Below are positions 47,926 to 59,570 of a DNA stretch of 64,000 nt, piece after piece. The notes beneath the pieces are model-generated. The model was not told the origin of the DNA, ran no database searches, and saw only the letters and a list, made by a program, of their open reading frames with translations. Position 1 is the stretch's first letter, and every line of letters begins with the position of its first letter. This stretch comes from Sciurus carolinensis (lineage: Eukaryota; Chordata; Mammalia; Rodentia; Sciuridae). The position numbers and the translations under genes were made by a program. The stretch covers positions 44,277,454 to 44,341,453 of the forward strand of contig NC_062214.1 in NCBI RefSeq assembly GCF_902686445.1, in the 5' to 3' direction.

Positions 47926-49607
47926 ATACAATGTTTTCCATCTTAGATGATTTGATCTGTTCCATTATTTCTTGACAATGATTTTGTGTAAAGCTGGTTA
48001 CTATACAGAACAGCCATGAATGCCTTCCAGGGAACGGATGCCATACAGTCCAACCTGAAGTATGGGGTCATTTCCCTTGTTTCTTTAAATTTCTTCCCAT
48101 TCTGGTTTGACATTCTCATCCAAATGTCAACTTGTTGAACCTGATGTCGAGGACCAAAATAACTGAAATGACAAAGACAACATCTTTTCCCAATGGCTTG
48201 TTAGGCAAGAGCTACAAACAAGGCCAGCTCTTTCTTCTTCACCCTTCCCTTTGGAGATATCTGGAGAGCTCCTCATGGGTGTCTTTGAGCTATCTCCGAG
48301 CTGAGGCCAGCATCTCAACACAACTGCTGATTATTACAATCACTGGGGACAAAAGCAATGCCCACATTGTTGACTTTCTTTACCATCTTGGTATCATAAT
48401 GACACTTTATACCCAGATGATCCTGCAGGCATCTGCCTTAGCATCTCCAGACAGCTTCTGCCTCTGAAGGGAGGGTCACATAGGGACAATCATACTCAAA
48501 GTCACCAAATTTTGTGAGTTTGGAAAGAAAGAACTACAAACCGTGCCATTAGCTTCCCACTTGGACAGAATATGTGTGCCCATTTGATTTCCACCAGAAG
48601 TCATTTGGGCGGATAGGTGTGTCATGAAAGCAACTTCAAATTAGAACCAGGGCTGAGATCTAGAACGAATTCAGTAACAAATCAAGGAATCCCCTGAAAA
48701 TTTCTAGTGTTCTCTACTACTTGATTTCCCTGTATAAATTCCCATAGTGTGAAATGGCCACAGATGGTGTATGGACTAGGGACTAAGTAAATTAAAACCT
48801 GTTGTATATTCTCTCTCAGTCCCAACAGATGAGGAGAGGCTCTCAGTTGGGTGCTTGTGGTTTTCACTCCTTCTGACCCCCCCTAACCTTTTCCCTTCAC
48901 AGAAGGGCAGGCCCAGTCCCAGGCATAAGCACCAACAGTGTCTACCCAGGATTGGCAAACACTGTTTGTTTTGATTGCATTGATTTTTTTTTTTTTTTCA
49001 GAGTTAACCTCTACATGTGATGAAAAGGGGTACTGATCTTTCACTTCTGGTTGTGATGTAAAGTTGCCTTTGGGGGAAAAATGCTTTTAAGAGAACAAAC
49101 AAAAAAAGGTCAATTAAAAGAAAAAAGTATTGAATATATAGAATTTCAAGCACTTGCATAAAAACCATGAAGCTGTAACATGTTGCCCAGAGATGTGTGG
49201 AAATCTCACAGGTGGCACATAAGGGACTAGCCTTGGGAAGGACCTGCCATGCGTGCTCTTACCTGCCCTTCCAGACGTAAGTTCCAAAACGTGTGTTGCT
49301 TTACCAAACAGAGTAGTCATTCTTTCTAGCACTCCAGGCCAGATAGAAATTACAAGAACAATGGGATTACCAGATGCTTACCCCTCCACACATGCTCACC
49401 CCAATCTGCCAGTAACACCTTCTTCCACTAAAACTGGCAAAAAAAACTCAACCAGCAAAGAAGGAGTTTGCCCACAGGTGCATCATGATCCATGCCAACC
49501 CAGCCCTGATGACCACCATGTCAGCAAGGTGAATGGTGTGCATTCTAAAAACATTGTGTGTGTGCATGTGTGTGTCTAATCTTCTATCCTTTTTATTTTT
49601 TTCACAG

Positions 49608-49633
49608 TTCATTTATGATGAAAAAGTTTCTTG
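49608..49633 (+). CDS. SLC24A3: SLC24A3 (NCKX3) 26-nt microexon
   Basis: This 26-nt exon encodes FIYDEKVS plus the first two bases of a Trp codon (TG). It lies between a T-rich acceptor (ttttattttt ttcacag) and a consensus donor (gtaagt at 49634). It enters in phase 0 from the 38529-38603 exon and leaves with two bases, which the first G of the 56586 exon completes to TGG. The acidic and charged residues form a short loop between two membrane spans. The FIYDEKVSW motif followed by WESLVLVLMY is what I remember for NCKX3. Because 26 is not a multiple of three, skipping it would shift the frame. The exon is too short to be found by open-frame length, and it is supported by phase continuity on both sides. 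Confidence 0.9.
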
Positions 49634-49980
49634 GTAAGTACCTCTTTTCCTTTTTCAATTTACTCTTGTTATATTGCAGATCCAAATATATTGGAGGCCA
49701 GAGTTAGGGATTAGAAAAGAAAGGGAAATGACATGATGACTTGGAACAACTAGACATCCTGGGAACCCTCTGTCCAACTCAACCAAGACATTATATTGAC
49801 TTTCATCAAACAGAGATTGTTTTTCTCTCTTGGACTGGATTTGGGACTTCCATTCAGAATCTTCATAGCTAGATGCGTCTTTATCAATTATGTTGGATGT
49901 TGTGACTTTTCTGGGTGTCTCTACAGTCAACCATTTGCTAGGCCATAACTGAGATTTGGTTAATCTTTTAAAATTGTGTC

Positions 49981-50350
49981 TGCATTAGTCAAATTTCTGT
50001 TACTATAACAAAATAACTGAGATAGCAACATATAAAGAACAAAGGTTTGTTTTGGCTCAAAGTTTTGTAAGTTTCAGTCTATGATCAGTTGGCCCTGTTG
50101 CTTTGAGCCCTATGACATGACAAGAGTACATGACAGAACAGAACCACTTAGAGTTAACAAAGCAAAAGAAAGAAGAAGGACTAAGTCCCACTATCCTCTT
50201 GAAGGGCAATGCTCAATGATCCAAAGGTCTTCCAGTAAACCTTACCTCTTAAGTGTTCCACCACTTCCCAGTGATGCCAAGCTGAAGACCAAGAACCTAA
50301 TATACAGGTCTTTGGGGGACATTCCAAATCCAATCTTCATCAGTATCCAA
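49981..50350 (-). mobile_element. MaLR-type LTR, antisense
   Basis: 'tgcattagtcaaatttctgt' then tactataacaaaataac to 'ctttgggggacattccaaat', in the same order as the copy at 43374. Right edge approximate. Confidence 0.75.
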
Positions 50351-51686
50351 ACCAAGATCAAGATTCCAAATCCCATATATATGTTAGGAGCCAGGAACAA
50401 GGCACTTCAGTAACTTTTAACCCATTAAAGATCTGTCTAACATTCAAAGAAAAAAAAATCTCAGAGCTCTGAAAATCAGTGAATCTTTAAATAGAAAATT
50501 TTACCCAAATTAAATATGTGGAAGGATATTTACATTGTGGACAACTGTCTAAATCCCCATTCTTGAAATGAGTTTGGAGCAATTCAAATATATTTGAAAT
50601 GGAAATAGAAATAGCCTGTGCTGTGCATTCCTGTTATATTTTTTCAAATATTTAATCTTTAGAAGTAGAAGAGTGTGAAATAACTTTTTAGAATTAAGAG
50701 TCACTCTGTAGCTAGAAAACTTTCATTGCATTACTTAAAGCCTGGAATGAGTTTAGAAAAGAAGCAGAGCATTCACCTGGCTTCACTTTCTGCAAAAGAA
50801 TTGCTAACCCTTTGTTCTAACCGTTAGCTACAGTGGGCATCTCTGAATCAAAGGACATTTCTGTGATTCCCTGAATTTGAAGGCAGCAGGAAACCTATTG
50901 TCTTGATGATAAATGTCATGTGTTATGCTAGGGTATTATTAAGATTTTTTTGATAAATCTCAATCCCTCTCTCTCTCTTTCTCATTCTCCCTCTCTCTAT
51001 ATATATTCTGCCCAAGAGGGGACAGGAGGAGACAATTAGGAGGGTGAGCTTTCAGATACATAATCTCCATATTGACTCATAAGAAATAAGAAATATGTCT
51101 TTTGTGAGCACTAGTAATCAACAGCCTGAAAGGGATCGAGTAGCCTGGGAGCCCCCACTGGGTCAGAGATAAGGAAGAGCCTCCTCGTGTTATCATCCTC
51201 GATGTGACCACCAATGGTGTGGTGGTTTTCTCTCCCCATGTCCTTGGGGATGAAATGCAGTACAGGAAAACTTCCAGGAGTAACCTTGTGCAAACTGACA
51301 GCATGATTAGCAAAGCTGCTGCTCTGCTTTAGCAAACAGTAGGTGATTTGGTGTTAGTCTTTGCTAGTGATGCTGCCCTAAAGACAAAGCAAGTTAAGGT
51401 CACAGTTGATCTCAATAATTGTTCCACTGCTGAAAAACATCAAGAAAGGCCAACCCAGGGTGGTTACTGTCATTCTTGAGGGAGCTCTTTTTCTGTTATC
51501 TCCATGGCATTGCTGAATACAAACCATGGCAGGAAGAGATAAGAGCAGGTTTTGTGATAAACCAATTTCATTCATTATCCTCGAAACCTTTTTTACAATA
51601 TTTCAGGTGTTATGGAGTTAGAAAGGGGGAGTCCATTTCTGCTTCATTCCAAATACTTTTCCCCCATGATGTTAGGTGACTCCAAC

Positions 51687-52269
51687 TGTGTTAGTCAGCT
51701 TTTCATTGCTGTGACAAAATGCCTGAGAAAAACAACTTAAAGGAGAAAAGATTTATTTTCACTTCTGGTCTCAGAAGTTTCAGTTTATAGTTTCTTGGCC
51801 CTGTCATACACAGTTTAGATTCCTTCACCAAACCTAAAGCCCATAGAGCAGTATTTCATGTTCAGCCAAGACATGGTGGTAGCCATCAGTCAGAAATGTT
51901 TTCTGTAGAAACTATGAACCTATGGTAAGGTACAACATCATGGTGGAGAGAGTGTGGCAGAGCAAAGCTGCTCACCTTCTGGTGACCCGGAAGCAAAGTG
52001 AGAGAAGAAGGGGCAAGGACAAGAAGGAGTCCCCATGGGCATGCCCCCAAGGACTCACACCCTTCAACTACGTCCCACCTCTTACAGTTTCCACTACCTC
52101 CCCATAATCCATTCACCTACAAATCCAACAATGGAAGACTCCATCCATGAATTCAGAGCCCTCATGATTCAATCACTTCTCAAAAGCCCCACCTCTAAGC
52201 ATGGCTGCACTGGGGACCAAGCATTGAACACATGAGCCTTTGGGGGACATTCCCTATCCAAACCGTATC
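51687..52269 (-). mobile_element. MaLR-type LTR, antisense, with ~107-bp extra segment
   Basis: 'tgtgttagtcagcttttcat' to 'cctttgggggacattcccta' and tccaaaccg. It is about 110-210 bp longer than the sister copies. Part of the excess is the block 51804-51910, placed where sister copies read 'ggccctgttgcttt'. That block has a homologue at 53605-53710. Confidence 0.78.
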
Positions 52270-53007
52270 CTCCTAAGGTAGAACACCAAGCTGGCAACTG
52301 AAGTGTCCAGGTTCTTCAAAGGAACAAGTCATGAGGACCCTTGATCTGAGTGCTCCTGTACCCGGAGTTATGAATATGGGACCAGGAGGGCCACAGATAG
52401 TTGAGTTGCAAATCCCCAGGTGTGCCTTGTTCTAGCCTGGGAGATGTTGAAATCATAAACCATTCACAGCTGTAACTTCCAGAGACGAACTGAGCCAGGA
52501 GGGTTTTCATTGCACCAAAATAACATCATTCCCAGAGTGCTGGCCTGTTGCGTAATTGATGTTATTACTGCATGGACTGACGGAGAGCGTTTTTCACAAG
52601 AGCAAGGCTGGGAAATTAAAGTTTGCACCACTGGCCTTTAACTGCTCTGGGACATCCAGGGATTTCAACTCATTGAAGGAAAGCAAAATATATTGAACTT
52701 GAAGATATCTGTCACTATTCACTTCTACCTTCTTACCCAACCAATCACAAGCATTTGACTTACTGAAGCTGAGTTCTCTCTTTAAAATCAGATTCTTTAA
52801 TCTATGCAATTAAAGCACAGGAACATTTCAATAAAACTTCAAACTGTGAACTCCATTCCTTGATATAAAATATTCCAGCATGTCCTAGAGATTTCAAAGC
52901 AGGTAATCAATTCATTCCAAATTTTCAAAAGGAAACTAATCTCAGCTGTGTTTATTTTGAAACTAGAGTACTCTTTAGGATGAAATGAGCTTTACCAAGC
53001 ACAAATA

Positions 53008-53581
53008 CAGTCATCTCTTGTTGTCTTTGGGGGATTGGTTCCAGGATTCCCTGAGGATACCAAAATCTGTGAATGCTCAAGTCTCACATAAAATGGCCCA
53101 TTATTAACCCAGCATAGTGTCACACACCTGTAATCCCAGCATCTTCAGAGATTGAGTCAGGAGGATCACAAATTTGAGGCCAGCCTGAGCAATGTAGCAA
53201 GACCCTAAGCAACTAAGTGAGACCCTGTCTCAAAATAAAAAACAGAAAGGCCTGGAGACGTGACCCAGTGGTTAAGCACCCCAACTCCTAAAACCAAAAG
53301 TAAAATTAAATTAAAATTTTAAAAAATAAAATAAAATGGCCTATTATTTGCATATAACCTGCACATATTCTCCCATATACTTAAAATCATCTCTATATTA
53401 CTTATAATACCTAAGCACAATGTAAATGTTGCACAAATAGCTGTTATACTATGTTGTTTACAGAATAATGAACAAGAAAAAGATCTATGTATGTCCAATC
53501 AGAGCAATTTTTTCAGATATTTTTCATCTGTGGTTGCTTTAGTACATGGATGTGGAACCCGCAGATAAAGAGGGCCAACTC
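53008..53581 (+). mobile_element. Tigger/MER2-like DNA transposon split by a SINE
   Basis: 'gggggattggttccaggatt' then ccctgaggataccaaaatc, 'ttgcatataacctgcacata' and the end 'gataaagagggccaact' follow MER2 order (TcMar-Tigger, TA target). TA lies on both sides (53006-53007, 53582-53583). The SINE at 53106-53330 interrupts it. Confidence 0.82.
53106..53330 (+). mobile_element. B1-ID composite SINE inside Tigger/MER2, 18-bp TSD
   Basis: 'cacacctgtaatcccagcat' (B1 part), 'gagaccctgtctcaaaataa', then a worn ID part. Flanks ataaaatggcccattatt (53088-53105) and ataaaatggcctattatt (53331-53348) agree at 17 of 18. Confidence 0.92.
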
Positions 53582-53604
53582 TACACAAAAACAAGGTCTC
53601 CCTA

Positions 53605-53710
53605 TCATACGCAGTTTAGATTCCCTGACCATTCCTATCCCAACATACAGTATGTCACATTCAGCCAAGAACTCATGGTCAGCAGTCAGTTAGGAATGCT
53701 TTCAACAGAA
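53605..53710 (+). repeat. Segment homologous to 51804-51910
   Basis: 'tcatacgcagtttagattcc' differs at one of 20 positions from the start of the block in the LTR at 51804. Later parts ('cattcagccaagaact' against 'gttcagccaagacat') also align with small gaps. Confidence 0.8.
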
Positions 53711-56024
53711 AGCAATAGAAAACCCAGCCATATTGATTTATTGTTCTTAGATATCAAGTATCCCAGATGTAAATGGTGCAGTGGCTGTGCATTTCTCTTG
53801 ACCTTTCTCGAATGGTCCAAAGATGGCTGTTGTGGTTCCAGCTGTCAAGTCTATATTGAAGATTCGAAGGAGGAAGAAGGGCTCTGGTGTCTTTCTTAGC
53901 ACCCTTTCACCTTACATCTCTTTGGTAACAACTAGGTCTGCCTTGACCAAGAAATGGCAGATTTGGGTGGGATTTAAAATTACAATTTTATATCAATTAA
54001 TATTCATCCTCTGGGACAAGATGTGGGACTTACCTTCCTTGAGATCGTTTTCTGCCTAAACATAGTAGGGTTCTCTTTTAAGGCAAGAGGCAAGGGAATG
54101 TCTGTAGATACCTATCCCAAAAGACACTTAAAATAGAAAGCATGAGAGACCCACCTCTTGGGTGCACTCTCAACTTTCAGAGCAAGATCCATGAATCCAT
54201 GATGGTCACTCAGCCAGGCTCACAATGTCAGAAGGAATCTGGAATGTGTATTCTGTGAGTCTGAAGGCCCAGTGGGAACACTAAAGGACTCAGGATAATA
54301 TTTTGTTTCTTCTTTTGATTCTCAAGTTGGGACATTGGGAGAGAAAAGAGACCTTGGGGCCATGACCTGGAAACTCCTCCTGAGCTGGTGTGATTAGTAA
54401 ATCAGAGTCATGCCCTCCGGGTGTGAAGAGGCAGTAGCAACTCAGAACAAACTTTTACAGGAGAATCAGAGCCCAGTGGAAAGGGGTTCCAAATGGAATT
54501 CTGGGGATGGGAGAAACAAACCAAGGTCCTACCACAGAACTGGATTCTCAGAGGGAAGCAATGAGCTGTGGTCAGGAAAGGAAGGTGGAAAAGATTCCCA
54601 GTATCCCAGAGAGGAAGGGCAGGAAAGAGGGGAAGGAGAGCCACACGTGACCTCAGAGATCTGGATGTGGATCCATTCCAAACTAACCTGTTTCCCAAGC
54701 ACCTCCTGTGAACCAGGCTGCTCCAGAACTGGACACATAACCCAGAATCAAGCCCAGCACTGACCTGGAGTCTCTCAAAGGCTAGAGGGGAGGCAGGTGG
54801 CTGAGATGTAATCATGGGGTCGTTTAGAGATTCTTGTGGCACTGGGGAAAGGAACCCCAAAGAGCACTGATGATCAGACACTTACTTAACCACAAAAGCC
54901 ACGGACAGCAGGAGGGATGGCACTGAGGCCTCACAGAGATAAGGACATTCAATATGGGGGAGGCCTTCTGTGAACCCTGAGTCCACATACCCACAAAGTA
55001 ACCTTGAAAAGCCAAAGAAAGTAGGAAATCCCCTCCCCCTCCCCTGGATGCCCCTAAAAATTAGCCAGGGAGAACCCAGTTGGAATATTGCAACAGAAGG
55101 ACTTGCTTTGAGCAAAAATAAACCCAAAAGAATCTCCAAGAGTGAGAAAGAGTATAAATATACCTGTTTAGAAATTGCTAGAGTTAATTCAACCAGTCTG
55201 TAACATTTCATGGAAATTGGTTCATTTTTCAGTGACCTCTCATTGAGACTATTAAAATTCATCTTTCTTCTAATCAAATGCTGTGAACTAAGTCGGACTT
55301 TCCCATGAAGTTTACACTACATATACATATACATTTTTTCAGGGAATTAATGATGTGGAAGTTAGACTAGAGACACTTAGAGACATTTGCCATGTGAATT
55401 GACAGTGGGGGGCACTGAAATGGAGTAGTCCCAACCCTTTCAGAAGAGAAGGCAATGATTCAGGCAGAAGGTAGAGGAGTTTGGACACCCTGATGTCTTC
55501 TCTCAAATCCTGAGCACTGCTATAGAAACATATTTGCAGAGGTGTGGAGGTGTGTAATAGCTCACTCACTGTGTGAATATTCTTACAATTTATACGCCCA
55601 GTCCCCCATTTAACAGTTATCTGGCTTTTCTCCAACTCCTCATTTTTATAAATGTCAAATTTTTAAAAAATTGTCTGTGTGTCCTTTTTACATGTGGCCA
55701 AATATTTATTTAGGATCAACTTGTAAACATGAAATTTGAAAAGAGCAAAAGAAGGATAGCTGCCACCTAGAATTTCCCCTTTAGAACCTTCTCTAACCAC
55801 CTTCTCTTGAAGGCAGAATTACTCCCTAAATTAGCTAATTTAACTTGACAACTAAAAGGGAACTCAGAAAACAAGTTCCCAGTGTTTTGGCTGAAAGTTA
55901 CTGGAATAAATAAATTAGAAGATTCATTCAAATTACAGGAAGCTTAAGGGTTTCATTTTTTTTTTCTTCCTTTCTCTTAACCGTTTTCCCTCCCACTCAT
56001 TCTTATAGTTCCCTACCCAGGCGT

Positions 56025-56170
56025 GCTCTCTCCATCTCTCCCCACCCTCCCTTTCTCTCCTGCCCTCTCTCTGTCTCTATCTCTGCCTATCTCTCTGTCT
56101 CTTTCTATGTCTTTGTGTCTCTCTGTCTCTTGCTATCTCTATCTCTGTGTGTCTCTCTGTCCCTGTCCTA
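56025..56170 (+). repeat. Pyrimidine-rich tract (CT/TCTG low complexity)
   Basis: About 145 bp of nearly pure C/T with scattered G and A (tctctctgtctc units). It ends about 415 bp upstream of the 56586 exon acceptor on the transcript strand. Confidence 0.9.
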
Positions 56171-56585
56171 TTTGTCTCTGACCCACCCTTTCTGCCTAGC
56201 TCCTATGTATTTGACAATCCCTCAGACTCCCCATCTATTCCTCTAGTCCTAGTTTGCTCTTTGTAAATATATCTGAATAATCTCAGCGGGTGATAAAGTC
56301 ATGGACAAATTTATACTCAGAGGCTTGTATTCGACTTTCTAAGAGTTCTATAGGTGAGCAGATATGAGAGAAGAAGGAGCATTGTTCCCTCTGGGTGGGA
56401 AAGAAAGAGGAAGATCACTGAAGTCTGTGTACAGCATGGAAAATGTCTATAGACCAGGGAGTGTGTGTAACCCACCTGCCTTGTCCCCCTGGCCATCCAC
56501 GTGGACTCAGATGTACATGGACTAATGGGCTTCATGGCTGCCTGCCCACGGCTACTTTCTTTAACTGTTCTTGGTTTGTGTGCAG

Positions 56586-56639
56586 GTGGGAGTCTCTGGT
56601 CCTCGTGCTGATGTACCTGATCTACATTGTCATCATGAA
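56586..56639 (+). CDS. SLC24A3: SLC24A3 (NCKX3) coding exon, transmembrane segment
   Basis: This 54-nt exon is in phase 2 at both ends. Its first G completes the Trp codon begun in the microexon. It then encodes WESLVLVLMYLIYIVIM and ends with AA, which the first A of the next exon completes to Lys. The content is one nearly continuous hydrophobic helix, the last span before the large cytosolic loop of the exchanger. The acceptor is tgtgcag and the donor is gtaagt, overlapping the final AAG (g56640). Being symmetric and 18 codons long, it could be skipped without a frameshift, but that would remove the whole helix and place the loop on the other side of the membrane. The WWESL start is shared by NCKX paralogues, and the LMYLIYIVIMK ending fits NCKX3. 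Confidence 0.92.
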
Positions 56640-57036
56640 GTAAGTGAAATACCTCCTTCATTTCCTTTCCAAAACTGTTTCCCACCTCTAGCATGATGTG
56701 AGAAGAGGAGTAGGGGAGAGGACAAGTATCCAACTGGGTTTTTAGTGTCCGCCCTCACACTCATTGGGCTCTTCTGCAGCCTGTTCATAATCTCTGTGAT
56801 TCTGATTAGCTACTATTATTACTCCCATCCCATATGTGATGCCAGAATTAAAGCTTCAGTGTTTCACTCAAAAACCTTCTAGAAACCTTGCTCCTTGAGG
56901 ATCCGGCAACCTTGCATTGGGTTGTCTCTTTCATAAGAAAGGAGGTAAAACTGCACACCATATTTCTGTGGGATGAGGGTGACATGCAATGACTAAAACA
57001 GTGAAGCGCTTATCTGCAGACTTCCATTACTCCTGT

Positions 57037-57545
57037 TGTATTAGTCACCTACTGCTGCATAACAAATTATACCCACACTTAGTGGCCCAAAACCACTAAC
57101 GTATTATCTAAGAGTTGGGAATCAAGAAATTGCTTAACTGCAGAGTTCTAGCTCAGGGTCTCTCTCTTGAGATGGCAGGTGAGGTGTTGGCCAAGACTGC
57201 CATCATGTATTTGATTTGATGGCAGATCTGCCTTGGCTGTGGCCCACTCACATGGCTAGTGGGCACTAGCTGTTGGTTAGAGGGCTCAGTTCATCACCAC
57301 ATGAGCTTCTCCTTAGTGCTGCTGAATGACTCCACCCAGAGTGAGTAATACCCAGAGACAAAGAGAGAGGAGAAGGACCCTGCAACACATTCTATGATCC
57401 CATCACAGAAGTCACACATCATTTCTTTTGCCGTATTTCGTTTATTAGAACCAAGTCACTAAGTGCAGGTCACACTCAAAGTCTGTAATTCACCTACAGA
57501 AAGGAAGGGTGTCAAAAGATTTGTTGATATATTTTTAAACCACCA
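57037..57545 (-). mobile_element. MLT/MaLR-type LTR, antisense
   Basis: 'tgtattagtcacctactgct' then gcataacaaattatacc, 'cagggtctctctcttgagat' and 'accaagtcactaagtgcagg' follow an old mammalian LTR in reverse. Right edge approximate. Confidence 0.65.
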
Positions 57546-59379
57546 TATCATATGTTATTTTCCCTCATGGAATCAGAGTAGCCTATCATTTTTATCAAGA
57601 AAGATATTGCTGATGTCTCCTATAATCTAAGTAACGTGTAAGCACCATGGTTTTGAAACTGCTGGCTCACATTCACAAACTGTCACTGAGATGAGGAGCT
57701 TATAAATAATGCAGAACCATAGCTGCCAGTCCCCAGGAGAACTGTTTCTTTTACTCTAAATTAGCTCCTAGATTCCCCAGCATATGTAGCTATAGAACTG
57801 ACCACCTTCTCAAGGTGCGAGAAAGTAGAGAACTTTAGAAATTTCTAGTTCGCACTCATCAGGTAGCAGTCTGGCTTGATGTGTTAAGTTTTTCATGCTG
57901 GTGAGGCCTGGAAAAAGTTAATTATGGCCACCAGTGACTGAGAGACCTAATAGGAGAAACCAGTATGGCCACTAGCAAATACCACATGAACCTCAACATA
58001 GAAACTAGCCTAGGTGGTGTCCAGCATAGTCTGTAAGTAGTCTGCTGCCCACCTCAATATGGCATCCAACTTTTGCTGACTGTATCATGGCTGGTGTGGA
58101 ACCAATATCTGGGGTTTCCTCACTGAATATGAGATTTCTATAGTAGAATCTCACTAAAACATATCCTCTGGTGGAGTTACCATAACAAAACTAACAAAGA
58201 AACTAAAAGTCACACACTATAGAACTAAACATTTTTCAGAGTTGGTTCAAAGGCTTTCCAGAGTTTCTAGAATCCAAAGGAAAAGCCTCGAAAGATGGGA
58301 ATAACCATCTTACTCCTGTTTACCTCAAGTAACAAAACCACATAGGGAATCAGTGCTTCAACGGAGAGGCCTCAAACAACATGACCAGTAGTCCATGGAG
58401 CCTTTAGATCTTTGACATTCTTTGATATCTTTGGTATTCTCTATTTAATTATTGCACCTTTTAAAAAAGAAAATTTTTGAAGCTCTAAGTTTGGGTTCTC
58501 AAAGACTCAAGGGTTCTCTTCTTCCCTTTGAGAAGGGGATTTTGCCAGTTTTTTAGGAGGAATTCGTAGGATGTCTGTTGTATACCTGACATTGACCTTG
58601 GACTTGAATCTGGATTTTGATGAAAGTATGTCCCATCATGAATTCATTGGAGGCTTCACAGAATGAGGTGGGCCTCAAGTACACAGTGGTTCTACTAAGG
58701 GAAGGGAGGTTGACTATTTTTGCTAGCATGTCTTCCAAGGACATTGGACCTCTTTTCTGAGCCATCATAAAAGCCCATGTGTCATTGTCTGGGCTTGTGG
58801 AAGTTTAAGCAAACACATCCTCTCCTCTACCCCAAATCATAGCAAATGTGGAAGCTAACGAGGTGTGTTTCTGCTGAGGCTTCAGCTTTACCAACATTCC
58901 AGCTGTTCAGTTCCAGCAGGATACAAATAAAAGAGCAAATGGAAGCTACCGTGCTGGTAGAATTTTCTGCATAAATTCTGGTCCCAAGTTCTAAATTGAA
59001 ATCTCTGCTCTTTGGCCATCCCCCTCTGCAATCAGAGACTTTAATCATTGGGTTTTATAAAATCTGATTTATAAAATTGCATGCTTCACAATAAAATAGC
59101 TTCAGGGTGCAAGCACAAAATTTAAAACATTCAATTAAAAATATAAAACAGAGCAACTGCCATTTTAAAAAAAGCAGCATATATTAGAATCATCAGCTGC
59201 CTCCTGGGGAGATAGCTTTAAAATGACTTTATATATTCTGTCTAAAGGTCCAAAAACAATTTTGGATTGGCCACAGAGGTAGAAACCTTAATGGGAAATG
59301 TGGCATACAAGGTCTTAGCCAGGATTCTTTTGGAACACCTTGTACACATCTTTGGGATTTGTTCCCCAGATGAGGCAGC

Positions 59380-59570
59380 ATGTTCTGGTGGGTAAGAACA
59401 AGTGCCTCACATACAGCTCTGGCAGCAGGCCTCACCCTTTCCACTCATTAGCTGTGAGACCTTGGTTCATTTGTTCCTTCATTTTGAATCTCAGTTTCCC
59501 CTTCTGCAAAGCAGGAAAAATAGTTCCTACTTCATAGGTTTGTTTTTCAAATAAGGATGGAACGTGGCAG
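59380..59570 (-). mobile_element. MIR SINE, antisense
   Basis: 'tcattagctgtgagaccttg' and 'aatctcagtttccccttctg' then caaagcagg are the reversed MIR core. Confidence 0.8.

Larger units (their letters stand above)
38604..49607 (+). other. SLC24A3: SLC24A3 intron, 11.0 kb
   Basis: The intron runs from donor gtaagt to acceptor ttcacag. It holds a mammalian interspersed repeat (39538-40059), a MIR piece, a MER5-like piece, an antisense LTR (43374-43746), a palindromic DNA-transposon relic (43786-43942), two antisense ID SINEs (44557-44648, 46837-46942) and an AATT repeat (47901-47925). I see nothing nameable in 38610-39530, 40150-41320, 41490-43370, 44665-46830 and 46945-49600, apart from poly(A)/poly(T) runs near 45509, 45920 and 48985 and a TG-rich run at 49553-49575, about 30 bp before the microexon. 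Confidence 0.85.
49634..56585 (+). other. SLC24A3: SLC24A3 intron, 6.95 kb
   Basis: The intron holds two antisense MaLR-type LTRs (49981-50350, 51687-52269), a Tigger/MER2-like element split by a B1-ID SINE (53008-53581), a segment homologous to part of the second LTR (53605-53710) and a long pyrimidine tract (56025-56170). I see nothing nameable in 50360-51680, 52275-53000 and 53720-56020. The acceptor is tgtgcag, ending at 56585. Confidence 0.85.

Noticed and set aside
54408..54881. 157-codon open frame on the minus strand
   Set aside because: No domain or motif, and overlapping open frames on both strands point to base composition rather than coding.
56317..56733. 138-codon minus-strand frame overlapping an exon
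   Set aside because: It is antisense to the SLC24A3 exon at 56586-56639 and has no independent support.
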